A DNA stretch of 64,000 bases, from positions 1,095,504-1,159,503 of the forward strand of contig JANPWX010000443.1 of the NCBI GenBank assembly GCA_024734555.1, given 5' to 3'. The notes below the pieces were generated by a model. That model was not told the DNA's origin. It ran no database searches and worked only from the letters and a program-made list of their open reading frames with translations. The position numbers were made by a program, and so were the translations under genes. Source of the DNA: Trochalopteron elliotii (lineage: Eukaryota; Chordata; Aves; Passeriformes; Leiothrichidae). This document shows, piece after piece, positions 46,121-59,200 of the stretch (position 1 is the first letter of the stretch; each line of letters begins with the position of its first letter).

Positions 46121-49100
46121 GTAAAATATCTTTGGGGGTGTTTGCAGGAAAAGCCTTCGCTGTCTGGAGGGCAGGGCTGGAGAAAATGCAACATTTCAAG
46201 GGTTTCCTCTGCAGTCTGTAATTGGGAGTTGATATTGTGTCCCTACATGGGCATGGCACACACCAAAGTGGCCTGAAAGTGAGGTTTTTACTTGAGGGTA
46301 TGAATAGGAGAATAAGGTGACAGAAGAGTTCATAGATAGACGAGAGACATAACAGGGAAAAGTAGTGGAATAAGGAAAGAGCAGCAATGTTCGTCTGTGA
46401 TCTTGGTAGCTCTGGTCAAAATACAACTGCTCAGGCTTTTTAAAAATTCTGTATAGCCAAAAAACGTTGCATTGGTCATTAAAATTATGGCAACAGTGCT
46501 AAAACTGGCTACGTCCTACAGGACCTTTTAAAAGATGGACAGATCAACAGAAATGAAGCAGAAAGAAAGGAGGAACTATCTGGGAAGGCAGGAGTAAATC
46601 ATGACCACAAACCCCTGGCTGTCTGGTGCTGTTTATCCCAGCCTTGCTCTGCTTCCCTGGCTGATAACACAGCCCACCATACACCCGGGCATTGTTCTGA
46701 CACTGAAAGATGAAGCGTATTTTTACGAGCCGTAACCCTGCACCACGCTTTCCCTCACAACACCTACTGCCTCACTCTGGTCCCTTGATCCCACTTTCCT
46801 TCCCCCAAAACCAGTGTGTTTATTGGGACCAGTGCAATGGAAATTCCACTCACTGCTTATATCTTAGGTTTCTCTTCCCTTCCTATATTTCCCTGGGATT
46901 TGGGGCAGTATGGATTCTTGCTCCACACCCATGGCTTTGTCTTTGCCTTTTCTTTCTGAATAATTTTCCCCAACTGCATTTCCATGGAGCAGCTGTTTGT
47001 GTTTAAAAACCACCTGCACAAGTAGTTCTGTTTTCAGTGGAAGAAAATGTTGCTTGTAAAAGGAAAAAGCCCTAAGGTGTTGGAGTTTGCTGGGAGTTTT
47101 AATTCGATGCGTATTTTTTCCTACTGATTGATGACTGTTCGAAGTGCAACTTTAGCCCTTGATAAGTAATGAAACTGGGTGGTACTAACAGTCACCGTCT
47201 GGCACAGTGATGTGTAGTTAAACTGAGCCCCTGTGAGGAAGGAGATCAGGTTTTGACCCAGCAGGAAAATCCTAGATCCCTAATTTTAGCAGAGGAGAGA
47301 GTGAGAGGTGGTAAAAGAGAAGCAGCATCTTCACAGACAGTGAAACTGGTCTGCAAAAGGCTGAACTCTTGCATGATTGGGCAAGGACTGAGAAAATGTG
47401 ACACAGGCAGAACACAAGATCTCCTAGGAAAGGAGGATGGGCACCAGGGGAAAATCTCACCTTTGCTGAAAACTCGTGGGAATTTTGGGGACTTTTTCTC
47501 AAGGGCTCCTGAAGTATAATGGGGAGCGATAACATTATTTCCCAGCCATGGCTAATCTCGAGGAGTTGAGGCTTATGTTACACTCGTGTATTGTGCTGGG
47601 TGTTTGTGAAGCCATCAAATGCAGCCAGAAGTGGTCCTGAGCCCAGCCCAGCCCCGGGAAAGCCCTATTTGCTCTCTCCAGGGGCCCTTCTTGGCCTTTC
47701 TCCTGCTGCTCCTAATGCCCTCCCACCTCTTACTCCTCTTCAATTCTCCTTGTTATGGCATGATTTTACTTTAATTTCTTTCCAAGTGGTATTAATTCTT
47801 TAATTCCCAAAGAGCCAGCTGGACTGAGTACCCAAACCCTCTCCAGTTTCCCAAAAAGCTCCCGTGTGCTTGGTGCTGCCTCTGCTTGGCAATGAGTGAT
47901 GCTCACAGGAGAAGTAACCACATCAGGCCAACAGTAAATGGCAGCAAATTCTGGCTTTCAGCCCTAGCTGAGGCCATTAGATGATGATTTCTTGCTGCGA
48001 AGCTGGCACCAAACCTCTGCTGACCAGGGCTGTAGTAGAAGGTCATTTATGTGTCCCATCCCAGATGATGGAAACAGTAGCAGTGAGGGTGACAGCAAGC
48101 TAAGAAATAAATTGTACCAAGGTTTGAAGAGCTTTACACCATTATTAACACATATCTAGATATATTTATATATATTTTCAGATGTATTTAGGACTTAATG
48201 AGTATAGTTTCTCACTGCGTCATCAATCCCATCCAATCTGAAGAAATTGTCAGAAGCCAGGCTAGCTGTGTGTCCCAGGAAAAAGACTTCTGGAGCATAA
48301 AAAACTGATTCCTACCCCCAGTCTTCCCTTCTCCCTACCTGCAGCTTTGCAGGCAGCAGTGACTGTCCTCCAGCTGGGGTTTGGGTGGTGGGATGGTGGA
48401 GCCTTCTTCATGCCAGCCAGACTCCTTTGCAGTAAACTGGAGAAATTGGAGAGGTCTTGGCATACCATGGCTTGTAAAGGTCTTGTAAATGGCTTGTGCA
48501 AAAAAAATTTCCAAATGGAAACAGCACTGTGCCTTAAATTTAAAGTAGCTTTGATAGGAAAGGGCGGTAAATATAAGCCTTTCCACCTCTGCGGGTGTAT
48601 TGTAAATGCCAGACAGTGGAAAACCAGTAAAGAAAAAAGCATCTGAAAGCAAAGACAGCACTTGGGAAGTTAGACTTGCTTTTTGGCTGTGTATGAGCTG
48701 AGCCCAGCAGGCATTTCACACACAACTGGTTTTAGCATAAAAGCCACTGCTGGGTGTTGTTTGGGAAACCACTTGGTGTTGTGCACTGGTGGAAGCTGCT
48801 CTTGCCATACAAATCCCATGGGAATCATCAGGGACTGGCAGCTATTCTTGGTGTTTTAGGAGGGCTGTCAGAGCAAAAAACCATTCTTTTCTCACTCAGT
48901 GCAGCTTCTCAGGCCTTAGAAACTGGACAAGAGTTTAGTGGAAAGCATCCTGTGGGGCCCTGGTCACTGTAACAAGATGGAAAACCCCACAAACAATTTT
49001 GGCATGAGGGTGGCACATTTGGGATGTGTGAGAGGGAAGGGAAAGCAAGGCAGATGAGCAGATGAGAACTGATGGCCAAACAACAAAGGGATCCTCAGCA

Positions 49101-50000
49101 GAGGAGTTCTGACTGTGATCACTGTCCTCAGTGGAGGTGGCATCTGTCTCCCGACACGGACACTTTTGTATTTATCTAAAATCACAGAGCTGTAAAACCG
49201 GAGCTCAGTGTTTGCTGGGTAAAGAAGTGACTTCACTGGGAAGGGTTCCTTAACAGAGCTGAAAGAAAAGGGGGCAAATCCATCATTGCTCCTTACTCAG
49301 CCTTCGTGTAGGTTATCTTTCTATCAGTATCCTGCTAATCTCAGAGTATCAGAGCTTGCTTTGTGTAGATGCTGGTGCCTAAATATGGTCTGAATAGAAT
49401 TTCAAACATTATATTCATTTATAAATGTCACTGTTCGCAATCATGTAGCCAAGAGAAGCAGTTCTGCAAAACCTGCACGACTAAAATTTAAACAGGTTGC
49501 ATGAAACCACAGCAGTGTGGCTGATTTGCTAAAGGAGCATTATTTGCTGAAGAAATCACCATGTAATGCTTAATAGAAACAGCTGAGAGTGTGGTTGCAT
49601 GCATTTCATGAAAGAAGTGGAAAAAGCACTCCAGACAACCTTTTCATTGCTATTTTGCAGCACAAATTTAGTTTGTGAGTGCTTGCAAAATATCTGTTGT
49701 CATTTGGTCATGCAGAACTTCTCCTTGACACCTCTGCAAGGCAGGTGCTCTAAGTGTATATATAAATTCATCTTCGTAGTGGCCACTGGTGCCACAACAA
49801 ATGTCATTCCAAACAAACTCTCTGCTACAGACTGTGTTGGAAATCATCATTTAACACATCATTTAGAGTACATCAGAGTGAATCTCACGTAACCTGACCG
49901 CAATAATTCCCTTCTCAAATTAACTCTTTTTTTAACATTTTGACATTAAGAATAGAGGCAAAGACCTTTAAACACGTGGCTTCTTCAGTTTGGTACTGAG
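46121..50000. other. Non-coding stretch, no gene seen
   Basis: Frames of up to 126 codons (48262-48642, minus), none recognisable. The block 47090-47225 is complex with retained CpGs (TTAATTCGATGCG, GACTGTTCGAAGTGC, CAGTCACCGTC) and may be regulatory. An AT run (TATATTTATATATATTTTC) lies at 48158-48178. The segment 49150-49200 (CCCGACACGGAC) also retains CpGs. Confidence 0.5.
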
Positions 50001-53000
50001 CATTGGGAAATGAGGGTTTATAGTGTGATGGCAAATTATTATTTGTCATATGAATTTCACAAAGTAAATCACAGTGTGTATACAAAAATTACACAGCCTG
50101 TATGTATTGCTCATTTATTAAAATTCAGCTCGCTCGGCCTAAGGGGGCTGCCCAGGAGTCATTCTCTCTGCTCTCCTCCCAGCCTGTGCTAGAAGATAGG
50201 ATCTCAAACCATTTGCGAACTTTCCCTCTGTGGTCAGTGAGGATGCATAACTTTCTTTTTATTAACACAGTTAAATTCAGTGGGTCTTTTCAGCTGATTG
50301 AATTCATGCATTTCAAGCACCCATGCAGTTCCACATGGCCATTCAGGCGTTGCACACAGAGCTGGTGTATTTTTGGAAGGGCTCCATGCCTTACCAGGAA
50401 AGTAGAGAGAAGCTTCTGAGAGACAACCCTCCCACCCTTCATCTTGATTTATAGTGCACATTATGATTTTGAATGGTATTTTCAATCAGGTAGGATGAGC
50501 TGTGACTGTCCTTTGTTTCCACTCTGTGCATTCAAGCTGGCTGTTTTCTATCTTGTCTTGGGCTCTTGCCCACCCCATATGTCTCTCTAAGGTATAAAAC
50601 AAGAGAGCAATTACTCTTTGTAGCACCTACTATCCATCTAACCTACATTTCACTCTTATTTTGGAGTCAATGCTGCCGTAGATATAAATCAGTGCCCTGG
50701 GTTCAGTGTGTTCCTGTTCCAGCACTTCTAAAAGGGTGTGAACAGTTACATATTTATTCAGACTTGTGCCTTATAAAGTACATGGCTGCAGAGACAAATT
50801 CTTCTGGATTGTTTGTTTTATGGTGCTGTTAAATAGGTTGACTCTGGCTAATGCCAGCTGATGAGTTCAACTGTAAAATCATGGTAACGTGACAGAAGAA
50901 ACAGCAGAAGAAACAGCAAAATTCAGGATGCTGAGCCAGGAGAACAGAATGGCCACCATCCTCCAGCCTGTGCTCTTCCATGGTATTTTTATAATTTTAT
51001 AAACCCATTCTCCAACCCCACCTTTCCCTGTGACTTTCCCATTGTATGCAGTCTGTGCAAATATCTGTTTTATAACATGTTTATCACAAAGCAGTGTGGG
51101 CTGTACACCCAGTAATGTTCCTTCTCTGGCTGCTAAACAAACACTTGAATTGTTGCCCTCTCTGTCCAAAAGGCAGTCAGGGCTCTTCTATTGCCCTCAG
51201 TGGAGTCAGGGTTTCATTATGGGAATATTTCCTGCCTCGCTCTTCACTTTGGGCATGTTTCTGGTCACTTTACAGCAGATCTCTCTGTATGATCCTGGTT
51301 GTTTTCTTTGATCAAGCTGGCATCTTCAATATTGGCACGTCCCCAGCTGTGTAAGCAGTGTCTTTCCCCCTTCCCACAGTGCTCCTGGGGGTCACTAGCA
51401 CAGGGCCAATTGTCATTCTGAGCCTCTTCGTGCCACAGCCGTGATTGTCTCACCCAGTGCTTTGGGGCAGGTGAACAAGGCTGGTATCAGACCAGCTCTG
51501 CAGCCTCCTGGGGACTGCCCAGGAACAGCTAAATATATTTTTCCTAGTACATGACTTCAGCACAGCAGCAGTGAGATACCATCTTGCCCTTTGTGTTGGG
51601 GCTGGATGACATTTTCTCCTTGCCCAAGCTAGCAGGGAGGAGCGGCACAGCCCTCAGCCACTGCCCGGCAGCTTGCCCAGATCTCCCTGATAAGGAGCAG
51701 GGAGCTGGGAAACACCAGCCTGGATTTCTGTTTCAGTGCTCAAGCTGGTCTCCATGCCATGTTCTGGATTTGAGCTTGGAGAGGAATATTTTTGAGTACT
51801 GCTCATGGGACAGCACTTGGCCTTGCTTTCCTTCCCTGGGAGCGTTGGGTAACAGGCGTTCATGTCAATACTCATTTTTGTTTGTTTTGCTTGTTGTTAA
51901 ATGTGAGCAAACATTTGGGTCTGTGGATGTGCGTGGATGTATTCATGTGCTGTGCTTATCCCTCCACATGCAGGCACAGGCTGCTGCTATAATTAGTTCT
52001 GCTTGGGAAGACTGGCAGAAGGAAGGGTGAGCAGCTGGGTGCCGACACGACCTTCCCAGCCCCACGTTCGGAAAGGGTCTGAGGTCACTCGTATCCTTCC
52101 GAATGCACCTCGCACCACCAGCTGATTTGCAAAGAGGTTAATTTGAAAAGAACCTCACTTTGGGTATTTGAAGGGTTTTCATTCCAGAGCCTTCACCCCA
52201 AGGTCTGCAGTGAGGTCAGGTCTAACAGCTGGAGTCACACCTGCATAGGCTGGGTCTTCCCAACAGCAGGTTGGGCCTCCCATGTGCAACCTGGACATGA
52301 AGTTCCTCTCATGTGAAGGCTCCATTGGTTGCTTAAATACTGCACTTGCACAGAAAATATCACAGAATTTAGTACAGGCATGGAGTTGGCATCTTATAAC
52401 TTGCAAGTTTTGCAAGGTCAGACACTTATTTTGCAAGGTCAAAACAAGCTCCCCAAAGACTTACCATACCTGGGACAATACTTTTGTGGGTGTTGATAAT
52501 TAATGGAATCAAACAAATCAGATGCTATCTGAAGCAGCTATATACCCCAGAAAAGAAAGGGCACAAAATTCCCCAAAGCATAAATCATAATTAATTATTA
52601 ATTTTTACCAAATGAACTGACATGGATATGGCTGGCATCAGTACAGAGGCACCATTAAAAAGGAATAGCATCATTTTAGGCTTGGACCAAGTAATTTATT
52701 TTGGGGGAAGCCTTAAGCAGAATCTACCCATTTGTGGGGTTTAAAGAGTTTGGTTCACTTATTTACTTTGGATTTTCGTGTTCACTTTCATCCCCTTTTG
52801 TACTTCCTTGGACAAAATCCAAACAGGCACAGTAACTACAGAAAAGCTGTTCTCACCATAGGGAAATAATGTATTATGCTAATTCCAATTAAAGGAAATA
52901 TCTTAAACTGCAAATATAGCCTTCAAGAGAGAAATGAAAAGTGCGGAAATTAACATTCTTGCCAGATTTTCAGCTCAGTTCTGCATACTCAGGGGGTTTG

Positions 53001-54689
53001 GGTCAGGCTCAGATAAGCATCCAAAATTTGGGGATGTTTATCCAAACGTTATTTCTGAACCTTCTAAGTTCACTCCTGACTAATCGTAATGGAGTTAGTG
53101 TTAGCAGGATATGAATGTACAACATTTAGCTTAGAAATTGGCAGCTCCTCATCATTTCACAGCTAGGAGCCTTTGACCAAATATCAACTCTGCTAACCAA
53201 AACAAAATAAAATAATGCCTTGACTTGGTCTCCAGCCATACCACCTTTGCTACAGCCCTGGAAGACCTTCCAAGCAGGGCTGGGACAAGGCAGGCTTGGC
53301 TGGGGGACCTCCATGGAAAATATTGATGTTACTGGAAGCATCCCCTGTGATTCAGGAGGTGACACTTTCCCCAAGTCAGTGTTGAACCCATGTAATGGTT
53401 ACATGTATAGAGTTGTCCTTTCAGATTTGGGAAGTTTCAGAGGGCTGGTGGGTCATTAAAGATCTTTTCTTAAAGGCTCATACATTAACTCCATGTACAC
53501 CTGAAATGCCAAGACAATCACCAACCCCATCACACCACCAAGGAGGTCCTGATGGGATGTGGCTCTCCCACTTCACTGGCTCCTGCTCCATCCCCGGGCT
53601 GTTTGCTTGTTCAGTCATGAGTGACACAAGCTCCCTGTAGAGTTTACTGTTAGAAGCATTTGGAATATTTTTTTTCCAGTGAAATGAGAGGAAGATGGCT
53701 GAGGATCATGAATTAGCTCCTGAAGAATTAGCTCCAGGTCTTTGTCTCTGTTTTTGCCATCACATCCTTGGGCTTAAACACAGGGTAGCTGCATCCTTCT
53801 GTTTTGCTATAGGTACCTTCCAAATTATTGTACTCTTTACCATAATTAGAAAGTCATAATATCAGCTAAGGAGGTGCTGTAGATCTATCCTGCATAGATG
53901 TCATCCTTCAAAACACCATCACGCTGGTCCCAAGTCACTCATCCATCTTTTTTCCCCAAACATTTGATTTTAGTCAAAGGGTGTCCCCCTAACTACTAGT
54001 ATTTGAACATTGAAATTCATGCCAGGAATAAATCCATCCAAGTGCAAATTCTCCCCTAGTAAAAAAGCACCAAAATACTCAGTGAAGTTATATCAGGAAT
54101 GAATTTGACCACATGAACTTGGATTGCAGGTACATAGTCTAGCCCTTAAAATCCCTTCTGATTTGCTCAGACTTACCTCTAAATCACAGATAGTAAATCT
54201 GCAGGGCTGTAATAGAAGACAACCAGTTGAAAGTACTAGTTTAAAGGAAGAGAAGTCTGTCATTGAGAGAAATAACAGATGTCATGAAAACATGGTAAGA
54301 AATGTTCAAAATATATTTGAATAGAGTCTTTAAGCTATAGGATTTTTTAAAAGTTCAGTGATTACTCATCCAAGATATGTTGTAAAATACATTTTATAAA
54401 TCTTTGCTGGTATTCTTGTTATTTCCCTTGCATCTTCCTCCTGAAACCAGCAGAAATAATCCCTCACTTTCTACGAGACCCTCTATTAACAAGTAACATA
54501 GATGTTCTAACACAGAAGATTTTGACAGTTTAAACTAAGCACCTGTTTCCATCTAATGTAGGTTTGGCAGGATGCTGTGTTTGGTGTAGCTCATGTCACT
54601 CAGATGTCAATTTTTTCTTCATTAGGCCAATAAATTAGTGAACTACACCATGCTCTAAAACGCTCATCAATCTCCCATCACATTCACTC
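50001..54689. other. Non-coding stretch, no gene seen
   Basis: Frames of up to 148 codons (51584-52030, plus), none recognisable. AGAAGAAACAGC is repeated in tandem near 50895-50920. An exact 13-bp repeat TTTTGCAAGGTCA occurs at 52408-52420 and 52429-52441. AT-rich homeodomain-type sequence (CATAATTAATTATTAATTTT) lies at 52585-52606. Part of 52985-53110 may be an old repeat scrap, but I cannot place it. Confidence 0.5.
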
Positions 54690-54713
54690 TTTTTTTTTTG
54701 TTTTGTTTGTTTG
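54690..54713 (+). repeat. T-rich tract, possible minus-strand A-tail
   Basis: T10 followed by GTTTTGTTTGTTTG. On the minus strand this is an A-rich tract lying downstream of the open frames at 54901-55197, where the tail of a reverse-transcribed copy would sit. No AATAAA signal is visible just before it on that strand, so it may be a simple repeat. Confidence 0.7.
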
Positions 54714-54900
54714 TGGTTGCCTTCTCCTTCCAAGAGAAATGAGCAACTTGAATTTGAAGTGGGTGCTTGGGTTAGGAAGTGAATTTTGTGTGTGTGTTTG
54801 TGCTATAAGAAACATATATCAACGATCACAGCAGCTGCATCAGGAGCATTTTATCATCCAACAGGATGAAAGTTTGTGGGGGGATCAGTGCCCAGCAAAT

Positions 54901-55197
54901 TCAGTACTTATCACTATCGATGTCATCAGGATGTAACCAAGGATATTTGGAAGGAACGGAGAAAATGTCAATAATCTGAATTGCCTGGTGCTCGTAGAAA
55001 TAGTTCTTGTGAGTCATCGTTGTAGCTGGTTTTGGTTTTAGAAAAAGCAGAAACGGCAGAAAAACTGTTCCAAATGGTTGTGGAGACGTGATGGGCTTCT
55101 GTAATTTCAGGGAGAAAAATCGGAAAATCATGTAACATATGACTGTTGATAGCTGCAAGAGGAACAAATGCTTTCCATCCCAAAACACTTCGTACCA
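54901..55197 (-). pseudogene. Possible retrocopy or terminal exon, unidentified
   Basis: Two minus-strand frames are open over the same stretch. One starts at an ATG (55198-54968, 76 codons, MVRSVLGWKAF...). The other is open for 98 codons (55197-54901), contains a hydrophobic stretch (LSTVICYMIF) and ends YPWLHPDDIDSDKY before TGA. Both read like protein, and CpGs are retained within. Two explanations fit. One is a processed pseudogene with a frame-changing indel, supported by an A-rich tract on the same strand about 190 bp past the stop. The other is a terminal exon starting at 55152 after an acceptor (TTTGTTCCTCTTGCAG). I recognise neither reading frame. A conserved non-coding block with accidental frames is also possible. 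Confidence 0.25.
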
Positions 55198-56129
55198 TCA
55201 GTGTTTCAACAGCTTCTATTTAGACATTAAAAAGAAGACATTTTTTATTATGATTTCTGCCTTGGGCTCTGATCAGCAATGTAGAAAAAAGCAAGTAGGA
55301 GCGTAGGGTTGCTTATCCTTCCTTCTTGTTTCCTTTTACTCTTAAGTTCTTGAAAGGTCGTAAAATAGAGAAATAAAAAAGCCACTGAAGTGTAGTTTTG
55401 TTAACTTTATCTTCTGAACATTAAACATTGTTTCAAATTTCTTACCGTACATAAAATGTTTTGCCTTGCTGTATCATGTGTACAGAACTTCAAAAAGTAA
55501 ATGCGACAGCTCAGAAAATGTAATGGATGTGTAATAACAGCTCTTTAGATCTCCTGTTTTTAGCATAGCATCTTTTTGTTTCCAAAGGTGCTTTTAACAT
55601 GATATCTAAAGCTATTTCTGAAGTCATTTATTTTTGCATGGTGATAGGTCTTATTTTGTAATTAGCCCATGCTTCTATCTTGCTGGAGTGTGTGAGCCCC
55701 CCTGAAATGTTTAGTCCTCATCAGTCCTTTTTGTTTCCCTTCCAAAGGCATCCACCCTAATAACTCCCATTTCACGGATGCAGTACATCCCAGCTGCCTT
55801 CAGCACCTTCTACAAAAACATTTGGAAATCGTTGCATTGCAACTGAGCTCAGTTCTTTTTGTTGGGCATTTTCAACATAAAGAAGTTTCTCCTGTGTGCC
55901 TTAAATTCATTCACCACATGAATTTCAGCGGATGGTTTTTAACCACATTTGCCCCACATCCTGTCACCGCTGGCCACCGCAGTGCTGCGAAAGGGCTGCC
56001 AGCAGCAGGCACACCACTGGAGACCTGGATTGCCCCACTGAGCTGGAGCTTAGGCAGACAGGAGTTGCTAAATCCTGATTTAGTCTATTTGGGGTGTCTC
56101 TTGTGTGTCCAGACATAATTTGTTGTGAT
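55198..56129. other. Non-coding stretch, no gene seen
   Basis: AT-rich to 55650, then ordinary. A 98-codon plus frame (55822-56118) is unrecognised. Confidence 0.55.
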
Positions 56130-56225
56130 GAGAAGTGGTGTGAGCACAGTGGGAACGGCGGCGGCGCTGACGCTTGTTAATCTGCTGTCATTTGCATATA
56201 TGCAATGCAGGGAGGTTAACAGGAT
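56130..56225. promoter_or_regulatory. POU-octamer palindrome, candidate enhancer core
   Basis: A perfect 14-bp palindrome TTGCATATATGCAA (56192-56205) overlaps an exact octamer ATTTGCAT (56190-56197). It is flanked by GTTAATCTGC on the left and GCAGGGAGGTTAAC on the right, so the dyad extends imperfectly to about 45 bp. A CpG cluster (GGAACGGCGGCGGCGCTGACGC) lies immediately before it. Octamer sites bind POU-domain factors, and palindromic half-octamers can recruit POU dimers. Motifs are direct observation; function is inference. Confidence 0.4.
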
Positions 56226-59200
56226 TTCCCTGATGCCCTGTCAGTGGCAGCAATGGGGTTGGTTTCCTCCAGTGTGTCAAGCAGGTTGTTGTTAATCAGT
56301 CACCATTGGGCTTTTCATGCCAGCTCCTCTGCTCTGTCTGCTGCTGTGTCCACAGGGGCAGCTGCAGTAGGGAGGGGCTTCAGGTGCCAGCACGGGTCAA
56401 AAAAAGCCCCAGAGGTAAAAAGAACAAATTTTAATATTCAGTGCAAAGTTTTATCCCCCTCATGTCTTCATAAGCCAGCACAAAGGGAAGTTTGAAAGCA
56501 TGGCCACTGGGTAAGAAACACACGGCTGCACTCAGGCTCTTGGGGTGGCAAAGCCTCCAGGGAAAATTGGGGAGTGGCTCCACATCCTACAGGGGCAGTG
56601 GGGGCTATGGCATTAGCAAAGGAGGTTTATGGACTTTATCCTCATGCATTAGCAACCCTGGGTACCCTGTGTCAGCTCTTTGCATACAAAATTCCTTGGA
56701 ATGTGACCAAGTGCGTGCGCACTGACACTGGCTGCAGGGCAAAAGGGGTGGCTGTGGTAGGACCCTCCTCGAATGGCCTGAAGTGTCAGGAAGCTTGGAA
56801 GCAAAGGCATGGGGAACATTTTGATAAATAAGATGATGTGAAACTGAATCACTGCATAGAGATGAATCAAAATTATAAAATCAATAGGTATCGATCTGTA
56901 TATATCACACAAATAACTGTGCCTGAAGAGGTGCCCAGATTTAACATGCTGATTATATGGCAGTCAGTGGAAATAACTTGAGATCTGAAGAGCTATTACA
57001 TTTTAGTTGTTCAGTGTTGTTGCTGAAGCTGACAATATCTTAGCTGAAGTCTCTTTTAAATTTTTTTCTGCTCGAAGTTCTTGGTAACAAGTATATTTAA
57101 TCAACAAACCAGAAGCAAAGAACAGATTTTTGGCTTACAAAATACTCTTGAGCCATCTAAAGCTGGAGTCCAAACACTACAAATTCTTCTAAAAATATAC
57201 ATCTTTCATTTTAACTTCCATTTGCTTTTACTACTGGCCTCACTCATGCAAGCCAAGGTCACTGCACTTCAGATGTGTCTGCTGGACACTTGGCTACTGA
57301 CCAGATTTGCAATGAATCACCTGGAACATAATCTGTGGTCGCCACAGACTTTGTGTGGCTGGTTGGAAAGCAAGTCAACAAGGTCTTTGTTATATCCTGT
57401 TCATACAAACCCCATTTATATCTTATTCATTTGTACCCCTTAAACTGGTGGAGGTGCACTCTATCAAAAGCAGCAGGATTTCCTGGAGTTTTGGGGGTTT
57501 TGGTCAGTCTTTGCCTCTGGCATTGACATTCCTCCTTCTTTCCCATCAGTGGATGCATTAAGGAAGGAAGGATGTGCTTAACTCAGTGTGTAGCTGTCAT
57601 CATGGCTTTCTTCAAGGTTATTGTCATGTTCTTTGTCCCCACATTTTGTCTCCTAAACTTGGGGTAAATACAAACCTATCACATGTGTAAAAAGACCAGT
57701 TACTTGTCATACATGGGCAGGCACAGGCTGAATCTGCTGCAGAATTACTTCCCATCTTTATTCATGGATTGAGAATGTTCATTTTCCTTTGCTGGATTAG
57801 ATTTGCTGCGTAGATTTCTAGGCATATAAATGATATTTTGGAATGAAACCCTCACATTTTATAAATCATTCAAACCAATTCAGTTTCTTCTTTCCCTAGA
57901 AGTACTTCCCCATCCACAGCAGCCACAATCTAAACCTACTGTTTTCCATTTGAGACAAAATTCATGGATTAATTTAGAGAATGAAATAATTAAGTAATCC
58001 TCAAGTGCTAATGAGCACTCATAACTCCTACTTGCATCTTTTATAGCACTTTTAAATGCACCACAAGCTCTAGGAAAAATTGTGGTCATTCATATCGTGA
58101 CAGATATTCTTACTTTATCACCCAAGCTGACAGACGTTCTGCGTGCAACACACAACTGGCTTGAGCTTCTGTTCACAGTGCCTGGCAGGACAGTTTCTAG
58201 CTCCCATTTATTTCTGGAGGGTTCACAAATATAGCACTAAAATAGTGTGCTCCAGCCCTCTGGTCCTGGAGCTGAAGGCAGTGGGAGGATCTAGGACTAC
58301 TCTCTGGAGCTGGAGCAGCTCCTCCTGGTCTGAGTGTCCTGTCTGACCCCAGGAGTGACAGAAATCTTGTGTAGAAATGGGACTCTGCCTGGGCTTGATC
58401 AACACTTCTGGGCACAAGTTCAGCCCCAAGGTAGCCAATGCTCTCATGTCAGTGCTGTGCTCAGGTCTTGGAGCTGCTGGTGTTTCCCTAGGGAATATGT
58501 GACAACCCTGATCTCACTGTGACCCCTTGAAAAGGCCACAAAGATGACCACCTTCCTCAGCCAAAACATCAACAGCTCCCTAATCCAGTGGATCTCATGC
58601 TTTGCCCCATGTGAGGATTCCAGCACACGGAAAATGATCTTTAGTGCTGTATTTACTATACTGGATTCTCAGCAAGACAGATCATGCAACCTCTGGAAAG
58701 ACATCTGTTCTTAACACATTGCCTCATTTTGCTTCTATGGACCCAAAAAACTGCAGCTGAGCACATGCTCATTCCCTGCTGCTTTTTGCAGCCACTTAGT
58801 GATGTTTAGGAGCACACAGTGGAATGATTGGGGCAGTTTCTTCTCCTCTGCCTGGTGGGGATCATGATCCATCTTATGCTCAGCCCTTGCATGATTGCTG
58901 GGGGACTCCTAGCAACAAGACTTGACATCATGAACTCCGTTTCACATTTCTGCCACAAAAGTCAAAGGCATAGTTTGACGTATCCTCCCCAAAACTGCTT
59001 CTATAGGAGGAGCTTTCATTTATGGCACCAATCAGCACAATGTGCTTACGTTTAAAGATCTGTTCCAAAGTATAAACTGCTCATTTACAAGGCTAAAATA
59101 TTTTCCTAGCTAAAAAGGGGAAGATAAAGTAGAACTTCTGCTACAGATGAGCCATATTAAAGCAGGCAGACCTGTTTTAACTGGCAGTGACCAAGCAGAC

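Noticed and set aside
52985..53110. Possible additional old repeat
   Set aside because: Some phrases feel repeat-like, but I could not match an ordered set of motifs to any family.
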